DNA of 64,000 bases from Haemaphysalis longicornis (GCA_013339765.2 CM023449.1:118424957-118488956), one strand, 5' to 3'. Shown: positions 23,365 through 35,690, counted from the first letter of the stretch. Numbers and translations are program-made. Notes: a model not told the origin generated them from the sequence alone.

Positions 23365-23943
23365 TTAGGGCCGAAGCTCCTCTTGCTCGGACCCTGTCGT
23401 CGCCGTACAGGGCACATTGTACATGCAATATTGATGATGATTGTGGCAGTATCCCCATAGGGATTGGCCGACAAAAGATTGGCCGAAGAGGCCATAATGT
23501 TCACAGCGTTCGTAGCTACCCAACAAGGAGAAGAGGAAGAAGAAGAGGTTGTCGTTCGTCGCCTGCGAGATCAAGACTCTTGCTCGGGCCCTGTCACGGC
23601 CCTCGTTGCTGCCATGCACGACGGAATGATGTTGATTGTGGCAGGATCCCCCTCGGGATTGGCCAACCAAAGATTGGGCGAAGAGGTCAAAACGTTCAAC
23701 GCGTTCGTTGCTACCCAACAAGGAGGAGAGGAAGAAGAGGTTGTCGTTCGTTGCCTGCGAGCTGAAGACACGTACCGGGGGTACGCGACACAAGATGCTC
23801 TGCAGAGCGCGACGGCCAAGGTGGCTAAAATGTCACACACCAAATTCGCCAACTTACCCATGGAGATTCACATCGTCCCAAACAAACCCTACATAATGAC
23901 CACACATCGACGTCGTCGACGGGCTTGTCAATGCAGCGGTTGA
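23365..23943 (+). repeat. Tandem duplication of about 195 bp with an open frame
   Basis: Two adjacent diverged copies (about 23382-23578 and 23579-23772) have a period of 195-197 bp. An open plus-strand frame of 159 codons (23464-23943) passes through both, so AFVATQQG followed by a Glu-rich run and VVVR recurs 65 codons apart. The unit has a GATGATTGTGGCAG...GGGATTGGCC motif. I do not recognise the family. The frame may reflect repeat composition and no selected protein, and there is no evidence of a host gene around it. Confidence 0.6.
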
Positions 23944-25439
23944 AAGATTGACGTGTCGAGTCTTTATATGATGTGCGGGTGAATGTTTCATGGTTTTACC
24001 GATAAGCATTTTAGGTTCACCCCTCTCATCATCATTCACTTCGTGGAGATGGCGCAATTTTTTTTTATTTTCAGCCATTACACGGAATAAATTACTTATC
24101 CAAAGTTGATTTTTTTTATCCTACCGGTTTCTATAGTAAAAACATTCCGCTTTCGCTGTCCTAAACAATAGATCCAAAGTTTCTGTTATTTTTATGGCTT
24201 CGAGAAATAGACGATTGATGGCACTAAAAAAACAAAGAAAAAATTATTGTTTGCAATCATGTTTTGCGCTTTGGAGCTACATATGCTTAACTGCCTCTAA
24301 GTAATTTACATACTCCATAAACAAATGTACCTGTATCGCCAGAAGTGCCAATAGCTGTATAACACAGCATTTTTCTGACACAGATTATTACTTGCAGTAG
24401 TGTCAGCACACTGTTAGAATGCGGCCGTCTTCAGCAACACTCCGCATAAAGGCGGTCCAACGAGCCATGAAAAAAATTACTCTAGACCTTTCAGACGGTA
24501 TGTACAGAACTGCGTACAATTCAGTCCTCGTTTTTTTGCAAAAAAATACCAAAACTGAACGTTTTCTCTTGTTTCGCATAATTTTGTATCCTTCTTCTAA
24601 CAATGAAAATTTTAGGGCCATCTGGTGGCAAGTAAGATTACTACGACCATAAACAAACAAAATGGTGACGCACGCGACGGCTTCAGCGGCTGATGTTTTC
24701 CAACTCTTTCTCCTCGTTTTCTGAAAACTTGCGACACTAAAAAAATATTGAAACAACGTATATCACAGACATATACACGTATGTGGAAATATTTAGTGCT
24801 ACATGACGCCCCTCGGCCCTGACATCGGTGGCGCTATGTACAGAAATTATGTACATGACAAAAAAAACTAAGATTGCGTCGGGGTTCGTAACCTGCCAAT
24901 TCATCTTATTTGGTGAGATGCACGGCGTAGAAAAAACTAAAACAATTTTGCAGCGGGAATAGCGAGCAGCATCCGAAAGTGCCAGGCGTAACAATTCAGC
25001 GTAAAAATAGCGTCGTAGATTAGACCGAGATATTATGTGGAAGACGCTACTGCTCAAAATTAGTACAAAATGTGGGATTAATCACGCCGTGTAACAATAA
25101 AATTGAATGACGGCCAGGAGGTGATCCATCCGTTCAACGAAAGCAAAACCGCAGGATAAAAAAAACAAAAGTAGTGACGAATGAAGACGAAATACAAGGC
25201 TAAATTCAAAAGCTAGTAGGTACAAACTCCTCTCGAAAACCCATGGAAAGATGGGTAAAAATCACTGCTAAAGGCCTCCGTCGTGCAGTGGACGCAAAGG
25301 GTCTGTTGATTGGGATAACTGATAGGAAAAGTAGAAGACTCCGTAACTACATTAGGAACAGCCTACCCTTGGAGGACTCGAGGTACTAGGTCACTATGTC
25401 ACTGCAGTCTGTTTCCTTGCGCGGCAATGTTGAAGGGCC
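23944..25439. other. No gene recognised
   Basis: AT-rich, with short open frames lacking any family signature. Confidence 0.45.
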
Positions 25440-26660
25440 GGCGTTAAATGATTGAGATGGCACAAGGGGGCGGAACTTTGGCGTCACGAAGGGCGTCCAA
25501 GGGCATGTGGCTTCCTTGCTCATTCGACCATTGTTCGTGTGTAATCACTACCAGTGCGGACGTGTCCAGAGGCTCCTCTGGAGGGTGGAAGCGATTCAGT
25601 CGGCTGTTAGCAGAGGAACCCGTACCATTAGATGAGAACCGGATATTGAAGAAGCCTATACTGGCGAAAGTGGAACAGGCTCCGCGGTGCGCCAGAGCGT
25701 TAGGAAGCCGAACGCTTCCAGCCCGTACTCGTCAAGGCTGCTTCCATGACGTCAGGATCCCTGGATCAGTTTCTTCTTCCTCCTGGCGCAGACTTCCTGG
25801 TCGCGTCACTTATTACAGTTCAACTGCTTTTAGATCGTCTCATCTAACTATTCCATCCCCTAAAGTCCCCGCCGGTATATTTCTAAGACACCATGATATC
25901 TTCAATTCTCGAGACTTCCTTCATTTGGCTCCCCTTCTACCTCTTGACCTGCAGTCAGTATTCTGACATAGAACCTATCTAACTCTGGCGGTCTTTATTT
26001 TTAAAAACGGTGGATTGGGAAACGGAAATTATATTTATTGCTTCAGTACGCCAAAAAGCTGAGGAGAGGCTCCGGCGGTCATCGGCGCATTGGGAGAAGT
26101 GTGCTGAAATCAGTTGGTTTCTTGACATCACCGGAGGTCACGCTCATCGGATGTCCTATAAACGGCGCCAAGAGCCGGTCCGCCGAGGTCTTACGTCACT
26201 GCGCGGCCCCGCCGGTACCCAACGCTCGGGAGGAGGAGACGAAGCACACGACATTTGGGCGAGCGATGGCGGTAAAGGGAGCGTGTTCGGGAAAAAACAC
26301 CAGCAAAAAGGGGCGACCCCCCAAAATCCCTTTTCAGGTTTCAGTAGAGGTCACGTCAGGGCCTGTCCTAAGCTTTTTTGTCCTCCATGATACAAAAGCG
26401 TTTTCCAAAGCTCTACGGGCGCCCCAAGTTTACCGCAGCCGGAGTGCCGCCATGCGGGTTATTCCTGGGGGGCAGTGGGAACAGCTCTCGCCACTCCAGT
26501 CGCATGCTGCCGCTTCCGTCTACGGCCTTTCGGTTTCCAGCGGCTTCCTCAGGCACGTACTCTGCATTGAAACTTGTTATTGGGCACTTCTGCACGCCAC
26601 AGCGTAACCGTTCATCAGATAGCGCATTCAAGGAATGTGAGAAGTAATTGTATGCCACCA
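25440..26660. other. GC-richer block with unrecognised open frames
   Basis: Composition rises relative to its neighbours. Two plus-strand frames, 25448-25966 (172 codons) and 26038-26607 (189 codons), are open. Overlapping frames on both strands are open too, which points to composition and not coding. Neither has a recognisable domain, signal peptide or repeat. The block could be an unclassified repeat or a promoter-proximal segment of a distant gene, but I see no exon. Confidence 0.3.
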
Positions 26661-27179
26661 TTTACGAGGTTGTGCATAGATCGCGAATGTGGCGTGACGG
26701 GGCATTGTTCTCGCAGAAATGACGGATTATTAACCTATAGTTGGACAGCCGGGCTTCTTGTGGCCAAGTGACTATTTCAGTCGGCATTCGATCAGCTTTC
26801 ACGCGCATGCGCGCTGCAACCTTAGTGACGGGTTCATTTTTGTTAGTCTTGCGTCCACGGAATACACTCATCTAACCTGTAGGTAACCGAAATTTGCAAT
26901 GAACAATGTTCTTGAGGTGAATACTTGGACTTGTGGTGGTGGAGATGGTGGCCCGCAAAATGGCGCATACCCACTTAGGGGGATGGGCCAAGAAAAATTA
27001 TGTATCCATTGCAATCAATCATGCGATGCACAATAATGGAGCAGAAGGAAGAATTTTGTATCAGTTCAAGATAGAGAGAAAAGAAACACGGAAAAATATC
27101 AGTGAGAAGAGCAGGAAAACTAGGTAAAAGTCAGCCTAATCGGAATATTCGTAACACTGTAGACGAGCTGTCTCCGAAA
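26661..27179. other. No gene recognised
   Basis: Nothing beyond short frames. The block ends where LINE homology begins on the minus strand. Confidence 0.45.
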
Positions 27180-27990
27180 TTAAAGAGTGGATGGCTTTTC
27201 ACATGTCTCTTTGGCTCCGGCCCAGCCTAGTTCCCTGAAACGACAAAAGCACCGGCACCACCAAAGGCAGTGCAAGACATACAGGGGCATCTCCAGCAGC
27301 CTTCTCTGATGATCAGAAAATCGGCGGCAAAAAAAAAATAGATGTTCTTCGGATTCAATTTCTTGGCAAAAGGGGCACAATGGGGAGCTAGTCAGATTTT
27401 TCCTATATAGATGCCGATCCAGTGGAGGCACACCACAGCGAAAAACAGTCAGCGATACTTCGCACAAGCGAGTTTGGCAGATACTTCTCTTCCAGCGGTA
27501 CCTGAGATGTTCAAGTTCAGGTGAAGTGTTCAGACCGCAATCAGAGGCATCTTGTTTCCACAGGTACTGGCGATAATGTGCCAACAACATGCAAGAAAAC
27601 GGGGCAAGAACCTCCACGATCGGTAAACCAAAGCTGTTTTAGCAAACATTTCAGTGGTTTCATGGAGCGTTACCCCAGAGTGGCCGGACAGCCAAACAAG
27701 CCGAATCTCCCGCGCGTTAATGTGGACGCAGGAGTAAGAATAGGACGTAAAGTTTCTGAGGAGAGAGCCGTGCACACGGACAGGGAGTCGGTGAGTATTA
27801 ATACAGAAGAATTCGGCGAATCAAGTTTCAGGATTGCAAGGAGTAGAGAAAGAAGCCTACGGCACCAATTCAGGCGTTTTCTTTTTCGAAATGAGCCAAA
27901 TCCGCAAACCGAAATAAAGTCAGATAAAACTGCCGTGACAATACAAAGTCGCCATCTTTCCCCTAGCAAGAAGTTGCAAGAAATAGGTCA
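27180..27990 (-). pseudogene. LINE 3' coding remnant: RNase H and C-terminal zinc region
   Basis: Read on the minus strand, this shows an RNase H-like segment in two frames: SSVLILTDSLSVCTAL near 27800, then IRLVWLSGHSGVTLHE near 27690. A C-terminal segment follows at 27617-27180, with VPPLDRHLYRK and a C-x2-C-x7-H-x4-C-like cluster (CPFCQEIESEEHLFFFC). This order is typical of non-LTR elements that carry a cellular-type RNase H after the RT (the I/R1/Jockey-like group). Frameshifts separate the pieces and no RT is attached, so it is 5'-truncated and dead. Its RNase H differs from the piece at 30216-30440, so the two are probably different elements. Confidence 0.7.
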
Positions 27991-28847
27991 GAAAACGCCC
28001 GCAAAAGAGTGCGCAGATCATACTTTATATCGAAAATGAGCCAGATTTTGCTGTATCACGGATAAAACTGAGCCAAATTTATTTGCTCGCGGGAGATTGC
28101 TTTTGGCCTTGCTGATCGGACGGTTTCGCGACAGTTTTCAGAAGTTTTCTTTTCTTTTCGGAGCTGGGTAAATATGCATTCGGACGGTAATTAAGACATC
28201 GGCGAAAGATCAGTCCCCAGACGTAACCGACGAAGTCAACCGAAGCTGAAGTGCATGAAATGAAACTTTGAGATGTGAAACAGTCGTTTCATCCCGTCTG
28301 CCCCGCTGCTATGGAGTAAATACGGTTATGTTGTTTTTGTTTTGTTTCCTCCGATATTTACTATTTTTAACTTAACTAAATAGCCCCCGCTCACGAGCCG
28401 GGTCAATCCGCCATGTCCTCTGTGGGCAATCAAGGTAAGAAATCAGCAGTCATGACTAGGCCTTGTTGCGAAGCGTTCTCGAAATGAATGTCAAGGCATT
28501 GAAAAGATTTCTTACTTCGTGGTCGTTTCCAGGCGTGCCGAAAAAAGTTATCCTGTGGTAGCATTTGCAGAGAGCTGCTTATGCTCGCTAAAAGGAATCA
28601 CGTGCTCTTCATGTGTAGTTGAAATGTTCTTGAAGTCTGGCTGCATACGTTTAATTCTTTTTCTGTCATGCCATTTTGAAATCGTTGTAAATAAATTTTG
28701 TATAAGAATACCGCATAAGATTGAATGTCCCAATGAAATATGAGCCAAATGCAATCTTAGCAACCTAAAATTGGTCCAATCGGCTGCATGATTCTTAATT
28801 ACTTTGGGCCGTAAACTTCCCCTAGCGGTCATGTGAACCCTGTCATA
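27991..28847. other. No gene recognised; recurrent TGAGCCAAAT
   Basis: The decamer TGAGCCAAAT or a near match recurs at about 27892, 28037, 28070 and 28743. Nothing else is recognisable. Confidence 0.4.
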
Positions 28848-29857
28848 CAGCTAAACCTGGATGTAACGAAGTTAACAAAAGTTCGGAATTTTTTGTTACA
28901 TCCAGGTTTTCGTTACATGCAGGTTTCGAGTGAAGGCTCGCGGGAATGAAGTAGAAACGAAGGTGAAATACTAGAAATCACTGAAGGTGAACTCACTTTT
29001 TATGGATTTATTTCACAGCGAAAAACTGCGGGTGTAGCGCCTCCTGCTTTCGCACGAGCTTAGGCACTGCACAGCGCTCCAAAAACGTGAAGTCACTTAA
29101 CGCCGTATTAACAAACGTAACTTAAATATCACTTCTGCCTTTTGACACTTCGGCGCCTTAGAGCGTTTCAAGGACCAAACAAATGCTGAAAGGGTGCCTT
29201 TTTGCGAACTTGATGCTCGTTACCGCACTCATGATTGTTGAGAGGGTGCAAGCTGGGATGCTATACCGGGTGGCAGCATTCTACTTCCTCGCCAGCGGAG
29301 ACGGTATTTAAAATTAAGCGCTTTTCTTGAAACGGCACAATTTTCGTTTTCTAGCCTCAGCACTCATCACCGGCGAACCGATACCACTGATAAAAGGGAA
29401 GACGCGCGACTAACGCACCTAGAGGACGGCCTAAAACCTCAAAACTTGCGTCTGGAATCGAAACAGCACACACGTCAAAACAAGCGGTAAATTGCGGTGC
29501 GGGCGAAAAAAAACTGGAAGGGTAGCTACTCTTGCTAGCTAGCGTGGTGTCACGCTATACAAGAAGAACCAGAAGTGACTGCTACGCTATTAACAGGATG
29601 GTGCTGCTAGGCCCTCCGTTCATCATCATCATCATCATCATGACGAAATTCGTGTTTAGGCTATTCCAGACGTTTTCGTTGTTTCTGACTCCTTTCTGTA
29701 GTGCTACTATGCGCTAAATTACATAATTTCTTCTGCCCATTTTTGCGTAAATGTGCGAAAATGAATGCCTGATAAACTAGTCGAATACGTTACATCAAGT
29801 CGTTTGTTAAATCTAAGAATTCCTTGCATAGAGGTTCGTTACATCTAGGTTTAACTG
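28848..29857. mobile_element. 1,010-bp pogo/mariner-like non-autonomous element
   Basis: The left end starts CAGCTAAACCTGGATGTAAC and the complement of the right end starts CAGTTAAACCTAGATGTAAC. These are inverted termini of about 25 bp with two mismatches, and both continue with GAA. TA dinucleotides flank both sides (28846-28847 and 29858-29859), the target duplication of Tc1/mariner elements. The CAG...CTG ends fit the pogo/Tigger branch. Just inside the left end, 28903-28928 repeats the terminal motif in inverted and direct forms. There is no transposase frame, so this is a non-autonomous derivative. A (CAT)n microsatellite lies at 29622-29641. Confidence 0.82.
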
Positions 29858-30215
29858 TATTATAACTTTGACAGCATTTAACTAACGTCTAGTAATAAAC
29901 CTTTGCTGTTTTCTGAAATTCTGTTTAGGTACATTTGACTGGTTTGGAAAAAAAACTCATCAGTTGTTCGGGGAAAGCTCCTAAATTAGTGTTTTTCTAA
30001 TCCATCATAACGACTCGTTTGCGGCACGCGCTCATGGCCAACAATAAATTAAGCTTAACCACGCACTCATGCAATTTTTATCTTCATATACGTAGCATAA
30101 AGGTGTTGAGCATCCATTGGTTTTTCCTGTAATCAACAACACTGCAGTGACTCTCAAAAGAGTCGCCTCTTTTCATCCCTAATTTTTCAAACGTCACTGC
30201 GCTCTGCATGCGGGA
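29858..30215. other. No gene recognised
   Basis: A short AT-rich interval between the non-autonomous element and the LINE remnant, with nothing recognisable. Confidence 0.4.
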
Positions 30216-31505
30216 TTAAAAAAAAGGAGCCATTGACTGCACAAAATGGGCACAGCAATCCTCAGTAAAAACCTCTGCAAGGCAAACTGTGTATAGCGTG
30301 GGGGAGCCTAGAGGGTACGCCTTTTCGAGGGCTTTTACGCGAACCAGTCTGCGATGCCTATTTTTCACACTAAAACAGCGCGGAGGCGAGGATGGAGCAA
30401 GTAACAAACTAGAGCACTGAAATGATCCATATGCATCCCGTACACTGATCCTCATTGTGTACGGGATGCATATTTCGGCGACGAAGTTTGATTCGGAGCG
30501 TCTGGCGGATGGAAGGGGAAATGTCTACCAATTGCTGATAGTTGATGGTGGGTGGTGAAAGGCCTAAAGAAATAAGCAAGTGCCGACCGGTGTGACTCTT
30601 AGTGAGTGAGTCTTTCTAATGGGGTGGTGCCTTGTGCCTCCAATATCTCGTCAAGGCAGTTGTGGACGCCCAGCGCCGGGAGGCGGTAGTTGGATGTTTT
30701 TGGAAGGAGCCTGAGGGCAACCCTGAAACATTTACGTATCATGCCGTCAATTTTGTTTCGTTTGCATATTTTCATGTTTAGGAAGGGAGTCGAGTATGCT
30801 ATTCGGGTGAGGACAAAACTGGTATAAGTCGAATGAGGTTGCCCTCCTTGACACCCTTATGCTCCGAAGCTATTCGAGATATTAGTTGGTAGTTTGGTTA
30901 CCCCACGTTCACGTTCTCGGATAGTTTCAACGTTGTGTTCCTTGCTATGAAGACGCAGACCAAGGGCCTGATGGTGACGACGTTAGGTATGATATTGCCT
31001 GATTTGGTGGTAATCAAGATTCTAGGGGGGACCTGTGTGTTGGGTCGAAAGAGGAAAAGCTCAGACATTTGTGTACAGCAGGAGAGACCGCGCCTAGATG
31101 TGTGTGTTTCGATCGTTTGGGTAGCTGTTTGAAGGGTGTGCTGAATGTGTCCGTCCGCAGACTTGAAGATCCAAAGGGTGATATCATCTGAGTAAAGGGA
31201 TTGGGTGAGGTACAGTAGGATCGATAGTGAAGGAGGAAGGTCTTTCATGGCGATATTGAAAAGAAATGGTTATAGCACAGAGCCCTGGAAAGTGCCAGTG
31301 CTTCCCCAACTGATCGAGGACTTTTAATGGGGACCAGGAGCAGAGTGGACGTTCTGTTCGACAGAAAAGAACGAATACAATCGTAAGTCCGTTCTCCAAA
31401 ATTTGAGTTCGTAACACCCGCGAGAATTACCGAATGAAAGATGTTGTTGAATGCTCGTGTAAGGTGCAAGCCGAGGATGGCCTCGGTCATCCGCACAAGA
31501 GCCAA
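30216..31505 (-). pseudogene. I-like LINE reverse transcriptase, decayed
   Basis: On the minus strand, RT motifs appear in order: LGLHLTRAFNNIFHSVIL (about 31470-31415), a fold with FLSNRT, and the catalytic box as LYSDDITLW (about 31197-31171). A GLSC...SELFLFRP segment and an LGVHN-like helix (about 30660) follow. Then comes RRNMHPVHNED (about 30480-30450), and then RRLVRVKALEKAY...TLYT (about 30370-30290), the linker and start of RNase H. This arrangement is that of I-clade LINEs. Several frameshifts and stops make it dead. A perfect 17-bp inverted duplication at 30429-30473 breaks the linker exactly after the NMHPVHNED block. Both ends are truncated. Confidence 0.75.
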
Positions 31506-32575
31506 ATCCGGGTCAATAGTATGGTGCTGGAGTTAGAGCATAACACCCTAAGGGGACAAGTTAGGGTGAAAGCCAAACATTTCGAGCGACATTATCGCGT
31601 CGGTGACCTTCGTTTACGTGATGTTCATAGTTTTTCTGGAGGAAGAATAAGAGATCCATGCCCGTGTATGTCACGAGTATTTATGTGCCTATCCCCGGTT
31701 TCCGCTTTACGCGTGCACCCGATGTGGGTGGAGGGAATGGCTTGCACGCACAGCAGGTCTTAATGCTGCTACCGATAACTACCGTAGTTTTGGCGTGCTT
31801 AATGCTTAATGCTGCTTAATGCTACTACCCGTTGTTGTGGCGTGAGATTTAAACGTGAAAGTCAGATGGCTCACTGCACCCTGGAAGCTGGCCACTGGAA
31901 TCGAGTGGTTTAGGCCTTGGTTGGTGTGTTGGGCAGGCAATAAGATACCTACGACTGGGCAGCGAAAGGGACACCCAAGTGTGTGTCCGCTAGAATAAAG
32001 TTGTATGACCTCGAGGTGCAAACTCGTTGTTGGCCGGACGGATATCATTCGCTTGGAGGAAGAGCGGAAACTGTGAAAGGGCAAGCCCGAACAGAAATGT
32101 GAGTGGGCGCAAAAACAACAAAAACCTGCTGCCGCCGCCATTACCACCTGAAGTTCCAGCTGGTGGAGTAGCTCCGAATCCCTCTCGTAAGAACAGCAAC
32201 TGACCCTCTTGGATTGCCGACGTGGGCTAATATCAGTTGTTCAGCTTAAATGGCTTTCAGAGCGACATGTTGGACAATGTCTAGCACGTCTAAGCACCCG
32301 CTCATCACTAGTTGCCGGTTTATCCGTGCGCAGGTTGAGAGTGGAGAGACGGGGAAGGCGGGCACGTGCAGCTTAAGGTTGCGTACCCGTACTGATCACA
32401 TGTCCGTTGTGTTAGCGTGAGTTTTAAACGTGGTCGTCAAACAGCCCAATGCGACCAGTCCGCTGTCCTGAGTCGAGTGGATACAGTTGGCATGGTGCAC
32501 AAACTATAAGGTACCTACGAATCGGGAGGGAAAGAGACAGCCCTACGTTTGTCTGCTAGGATAAAACTCTAGAAT
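31506..32575. repeat. Duplicated segment, possibly LINE 5' region
   Basis: 31830-32003 and 32404-32569 are diverged direct copies. Both begin CGTTGT-(G)-GCGTGAG-TTTAAACGTG and end GTGTCCGCTAGAATAAAG or the equivalent. Short TAATGCTGCT repeats lie at 31755-31826. Because the region lies upstream of the minus-strand I-like RT, it may be endonuclease or 5' sequence of the same element, but no endonuclease motif is legible. The second copy suggests a neighbouring insertion of the same family. Confidence 0.45.
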
Positions 32576-33424
32576 TTTCAAATTTGCTTCAGGTAATTGG
32601 CTACGATGTATGCCCATTTATTAATTGCAAACAAAAGTATTTTGTTTCGCGCACTCCGTAAAGGGCATGCAGCTTTGAAGGTCATCCGTCATCACAGAGT
32701 GGAAGCGTACTAATTTTTTAGCTGCAGGGAGGCCAGTGCAATCTTGGCCAGTTTTCCTAAGTATGCTTGACTTTACAAACTTGCGCTCCCGTGGGCGCGC
32801 TCAGCATTTGCTTTGTATTTTTATCTGCGGTCAGAAAGAATTACCATTTGCTAAAGAGCTTCGCTGTTAATAAGCAATTTTCAATCCAGATTGAGGGACC
32901 GAATCAGCCGCACGATGCACAGTCCAGTGCTGGCTGCGCCATGCGGCTGAGATGGCGGCTGATCTTCCCGCAGTCTTTCAGCAAGCACCAACAAGATACT
33001 GCACCGATCTCCAAAAGGGCGGCGCCCTGAGATCACCTGAGTATTTTCGTGTACATATTGTCACGTTGCAGCTGGGCTTAAAAGACGAGTGATGGTGAGG
33101 GGTGAAGCGATGTATTTACAATGACAAGGAATCTATTAACCATGCGGGGATGACACCTCGAGCCGATTCCGTGCCACCGAGTCCTTCTTCGTCATCGGCG
33201 TAAGTCACCTGGAACTATGTGCCAGAGACCACTGCTTGTTTCCGTAAGAATATGTGGGTATTTCTGCATCGTTTTGGGCTCTGCTTCATGGAGAAGGTAC
33301 CATACTGCTGCTGTATGATCAAATCCATTTTTGCTTTCAGTTCTTTCGAATTGAGGCAAGGTGTAAAACATTTACCGAATCCCTGTGGTACACGCAAAAT
33401 GTTACCTAAGTAAATATTCTCTTA
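32576..33424. other. No gene recognised
   Basis: No coding or mobile-element signature that I can support. Confidence 0.4.
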
Positions 33425-33545
33425 TTATTTTTATTTGTGTAGTTACTTTATATATATATATATATGTATTTATTTTTTATATATTTTATTTATTTATTTA
33501 TTTGTTTATTTATTTTTTTTTGTTTGTTTGTTTAAAACTAAAACT
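33425..33545. repeat. (TA)n and (TTAT)n/(GTTT)n low-complexity tract
   Basis: A (TA)n core at about 33450-33465 is followed by TTTATTTA-type and GTTT repeats. Purely simple sequence. Confidence 0.9.
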
Positions 33546-33619
33546 TAAAAATAGAAACTAAACCCATAGGGAGGGTTTAGTTTTTACGCACGAGATTCCT
33601 TTGCAAAACTCGTTGCAGT

Positions 33620-34605
33620 TTTCAGATATTAACATCCATTTAGGTACCAAGCATATCTGATAGCGTTATTCACCACGGGCACAGAAACAGCTCGTCCCTT
33701 GTGACTCTGCACACTCCAAGACGGTGAAAAGCGCCATCGCTCACTCGCGCCTGGAATCGGCTCTCTCAAAGTCGTGTCACTACTCCATGCAGGATTGCTT
33801 TGATAAGCAAATTGAAAGGCTGCTTTCAGCCGGCTTCGTGTGCAAGCTTTTGTACTCACTCGCTGAAGCACTCCTCATAAGGTTAAAGTAGGCACCTCTA
33901 GTCGAACGCCTGAGCCAGCGCAATTTACGGCAGAACCCGAAGGTTTGCCGTATATCCACAAAGTCTCCCATCACCTCAAGAAGGTGGCCAAAAGACATGG
34001 GATTCCGATCCTGTTCTCGGTGCCGCGTAAGCTGGCCCGAGTTTGCACGCGCACCTCTGCCAATGAGCGCAAAAAGCAAGGATGCGACAAGAAGCATGTT
34101 AGGCCATTTTTGTACGGCGGTATAGGCGTCGTGTATCAGTTTCCACTTAAAATGCGGAAAAGTCTATGTTGGCCAGATCGGCCGATGTATGAACTACCGA
34201 GCACGGGAATAGGAATTGCCGGTAAAAAAGAAAGGAAATGTGCATTTTCCCGCGCATTGCCATACCTGCAAGTCTGAGCCACTTCTGGGGGAGATTGAGA
34301 TTCCGGGTAGGAGCCGAAATGCGACAGCACGCGAACTCTTGGAAACTTTTTAAATCAAGCAAAAAGGCGATAATTGTATCAGCCATACATCGGAGGTCTC
34401 TTTTAACTCAGAGAAATCTCTTTTCAAGCGTTTCGGTGATTGACACATTTGCGTACTTGTGATACCCAACTGTGGCGCATGCTGGGCATGCTTCATTTGT
34501 TTTTATATTTGCCAGCTCCGGCGGTGAATAAAGTGTAGTTCAAAGTTAGCGCTTGTCCTGTCTCCTTTCTTGTGTACCGTCTTTGGTTTTTTGTGCTACA
34601 TATTT
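33620..34605 (+). pseudogene. Penelope-like element, RT C-terminus and GIY-YIG end
   Basis: The plus-strand frame from about 33930 reads LPYIHKVSHHLKKVAKRHGI and then PRKLARVC. This matches the thumb end of Penelope-like RTs. After a frameshift, the segment at 34130-34200 has VVYQFPL...CGKVYVGQIGR, the GIY-YIG endonuclease hallmark (YVG in place of YIG). Frame breaks and a TAG soon after destroy the domain. The tail at 34520-34605 ends in an AATAAAG and a CGCTTGTCCTGTCTCCTTTC motif that I associate with tick Penelope 3' ends. The 5' part is missing or unrecognisable. Confidence 0.7.
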
Positions 34606-35690
34606 TTAAGGGCCAATGCATTTGATTACCTCAAACTACTCGCACTCGTTCATACTTTTTATGTGCAATAATATTCCCATTGGCATAAAAATAACGCCAT
34701 AGGCACCCGTCTCTCGCAGGAAGGCAGCTTCATACTGATTTTCTGGAAACTACCCAGTCTCGGATAATTGTGCACGAACGTTTAATTATCTGCGAGTCTC
34801 TGCAATAATGATGCATTCATACCTGCTTACGCCAGAAAAGAAAAAGTCTCGCCACACCGCTGCTCCGTCCGTACCCCAAGCCAGAGCAACGTGAATCTGT
34901 AAAACAAGACACGTTCCGTAGTAAGATTTGACAATCGACGTAATAACGCGTAATGCTTTTGGAGTGTCCGTATCCGGCCAAAAATTACACCATAGACGTT
35001 TGTACAATCCGCTTTGGGCAAGACGGACACCACGTAGGCCTACGCCCAACATTGGGCGCAGCTATCCGTTTAAACCAAGAAACGAGAACCCTTGCAACTT
35101 GTCACCGCAACTGCATCAGACGAAAGCAAATAGTTATATTTCCTCACAGAGGTTGCGTTACACCGACAATTTTTTCCACACTCACACCAGCAACAAATGC
35201 AGCTTGGACGCCTCGACGTTCTCAGAGGGAGTTCGGTGACAATGTTCTGCAAAAAGACGGCCCACCACGACTTCCTAACGTACAAACCGTGACGCGGCAA
35301 GGCACACACGAGACAGGCGAGGATTGATGCACTGCAGAACATTCGTACCACCAATTGCATACAGAGTTTTTGGTTCTCGGCAACCTCGTTGTCGCTAGAC
35401 AACGCAGCAGAGGTAGGCAAGCCAGCGTGGCCATACTAGAAGCAGTTCTCCGCGCAAACGTACGTCGCAGGCACCACACAAACGGCGAAACGCCATTGAT
35501 TGCGGAAGAGCACAACATCCCTTGTGTATTGACAAAGCCCCAGCAGAGTCAAGCTGTTACCGACTATCAACAATCATAAATGTTCTTCAAGTTACCACAA
35601 AAAATCGCATTGTTCGGAAGCCTGTGGACCGTGCCTTGATGTTACCTAAAGATATACTGCTAATTCATCTTGTGTAGCCCCCTATCTGAG
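34606..35690. other. No gene recognised
   Basis: Several overlapping frames of 70-125 codons are open on both strands at 34786-35579. None shows a domain I can name. One plus-strand stretch near 35230-35290 (DNVLQKDGPPRLPN) loosely recalls the QQDGAPPH motif of mariner-like transposases, but that is too weak to call. Confidence 0.3.

Noticed and set aside
25448..26607. Two plus-strand genes of 172 and 189 codons
   Set aside because: No recognisable domain, no conserved start context, and overlapping open frames on the opposite strand; composition explains them.
27180..31505. One single LINE interrupted by the pogo-like element
   Set aside because: The RNase H pieces at 27700-27850 and 30216-30440 have different motif types, so they more likely belong to two different LINE families.
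35230..35290. Mariner transposase QQDGAPPH-like motif
   Set aside because: Only a few residues match and the neighbouring catalytic motifs are absent.
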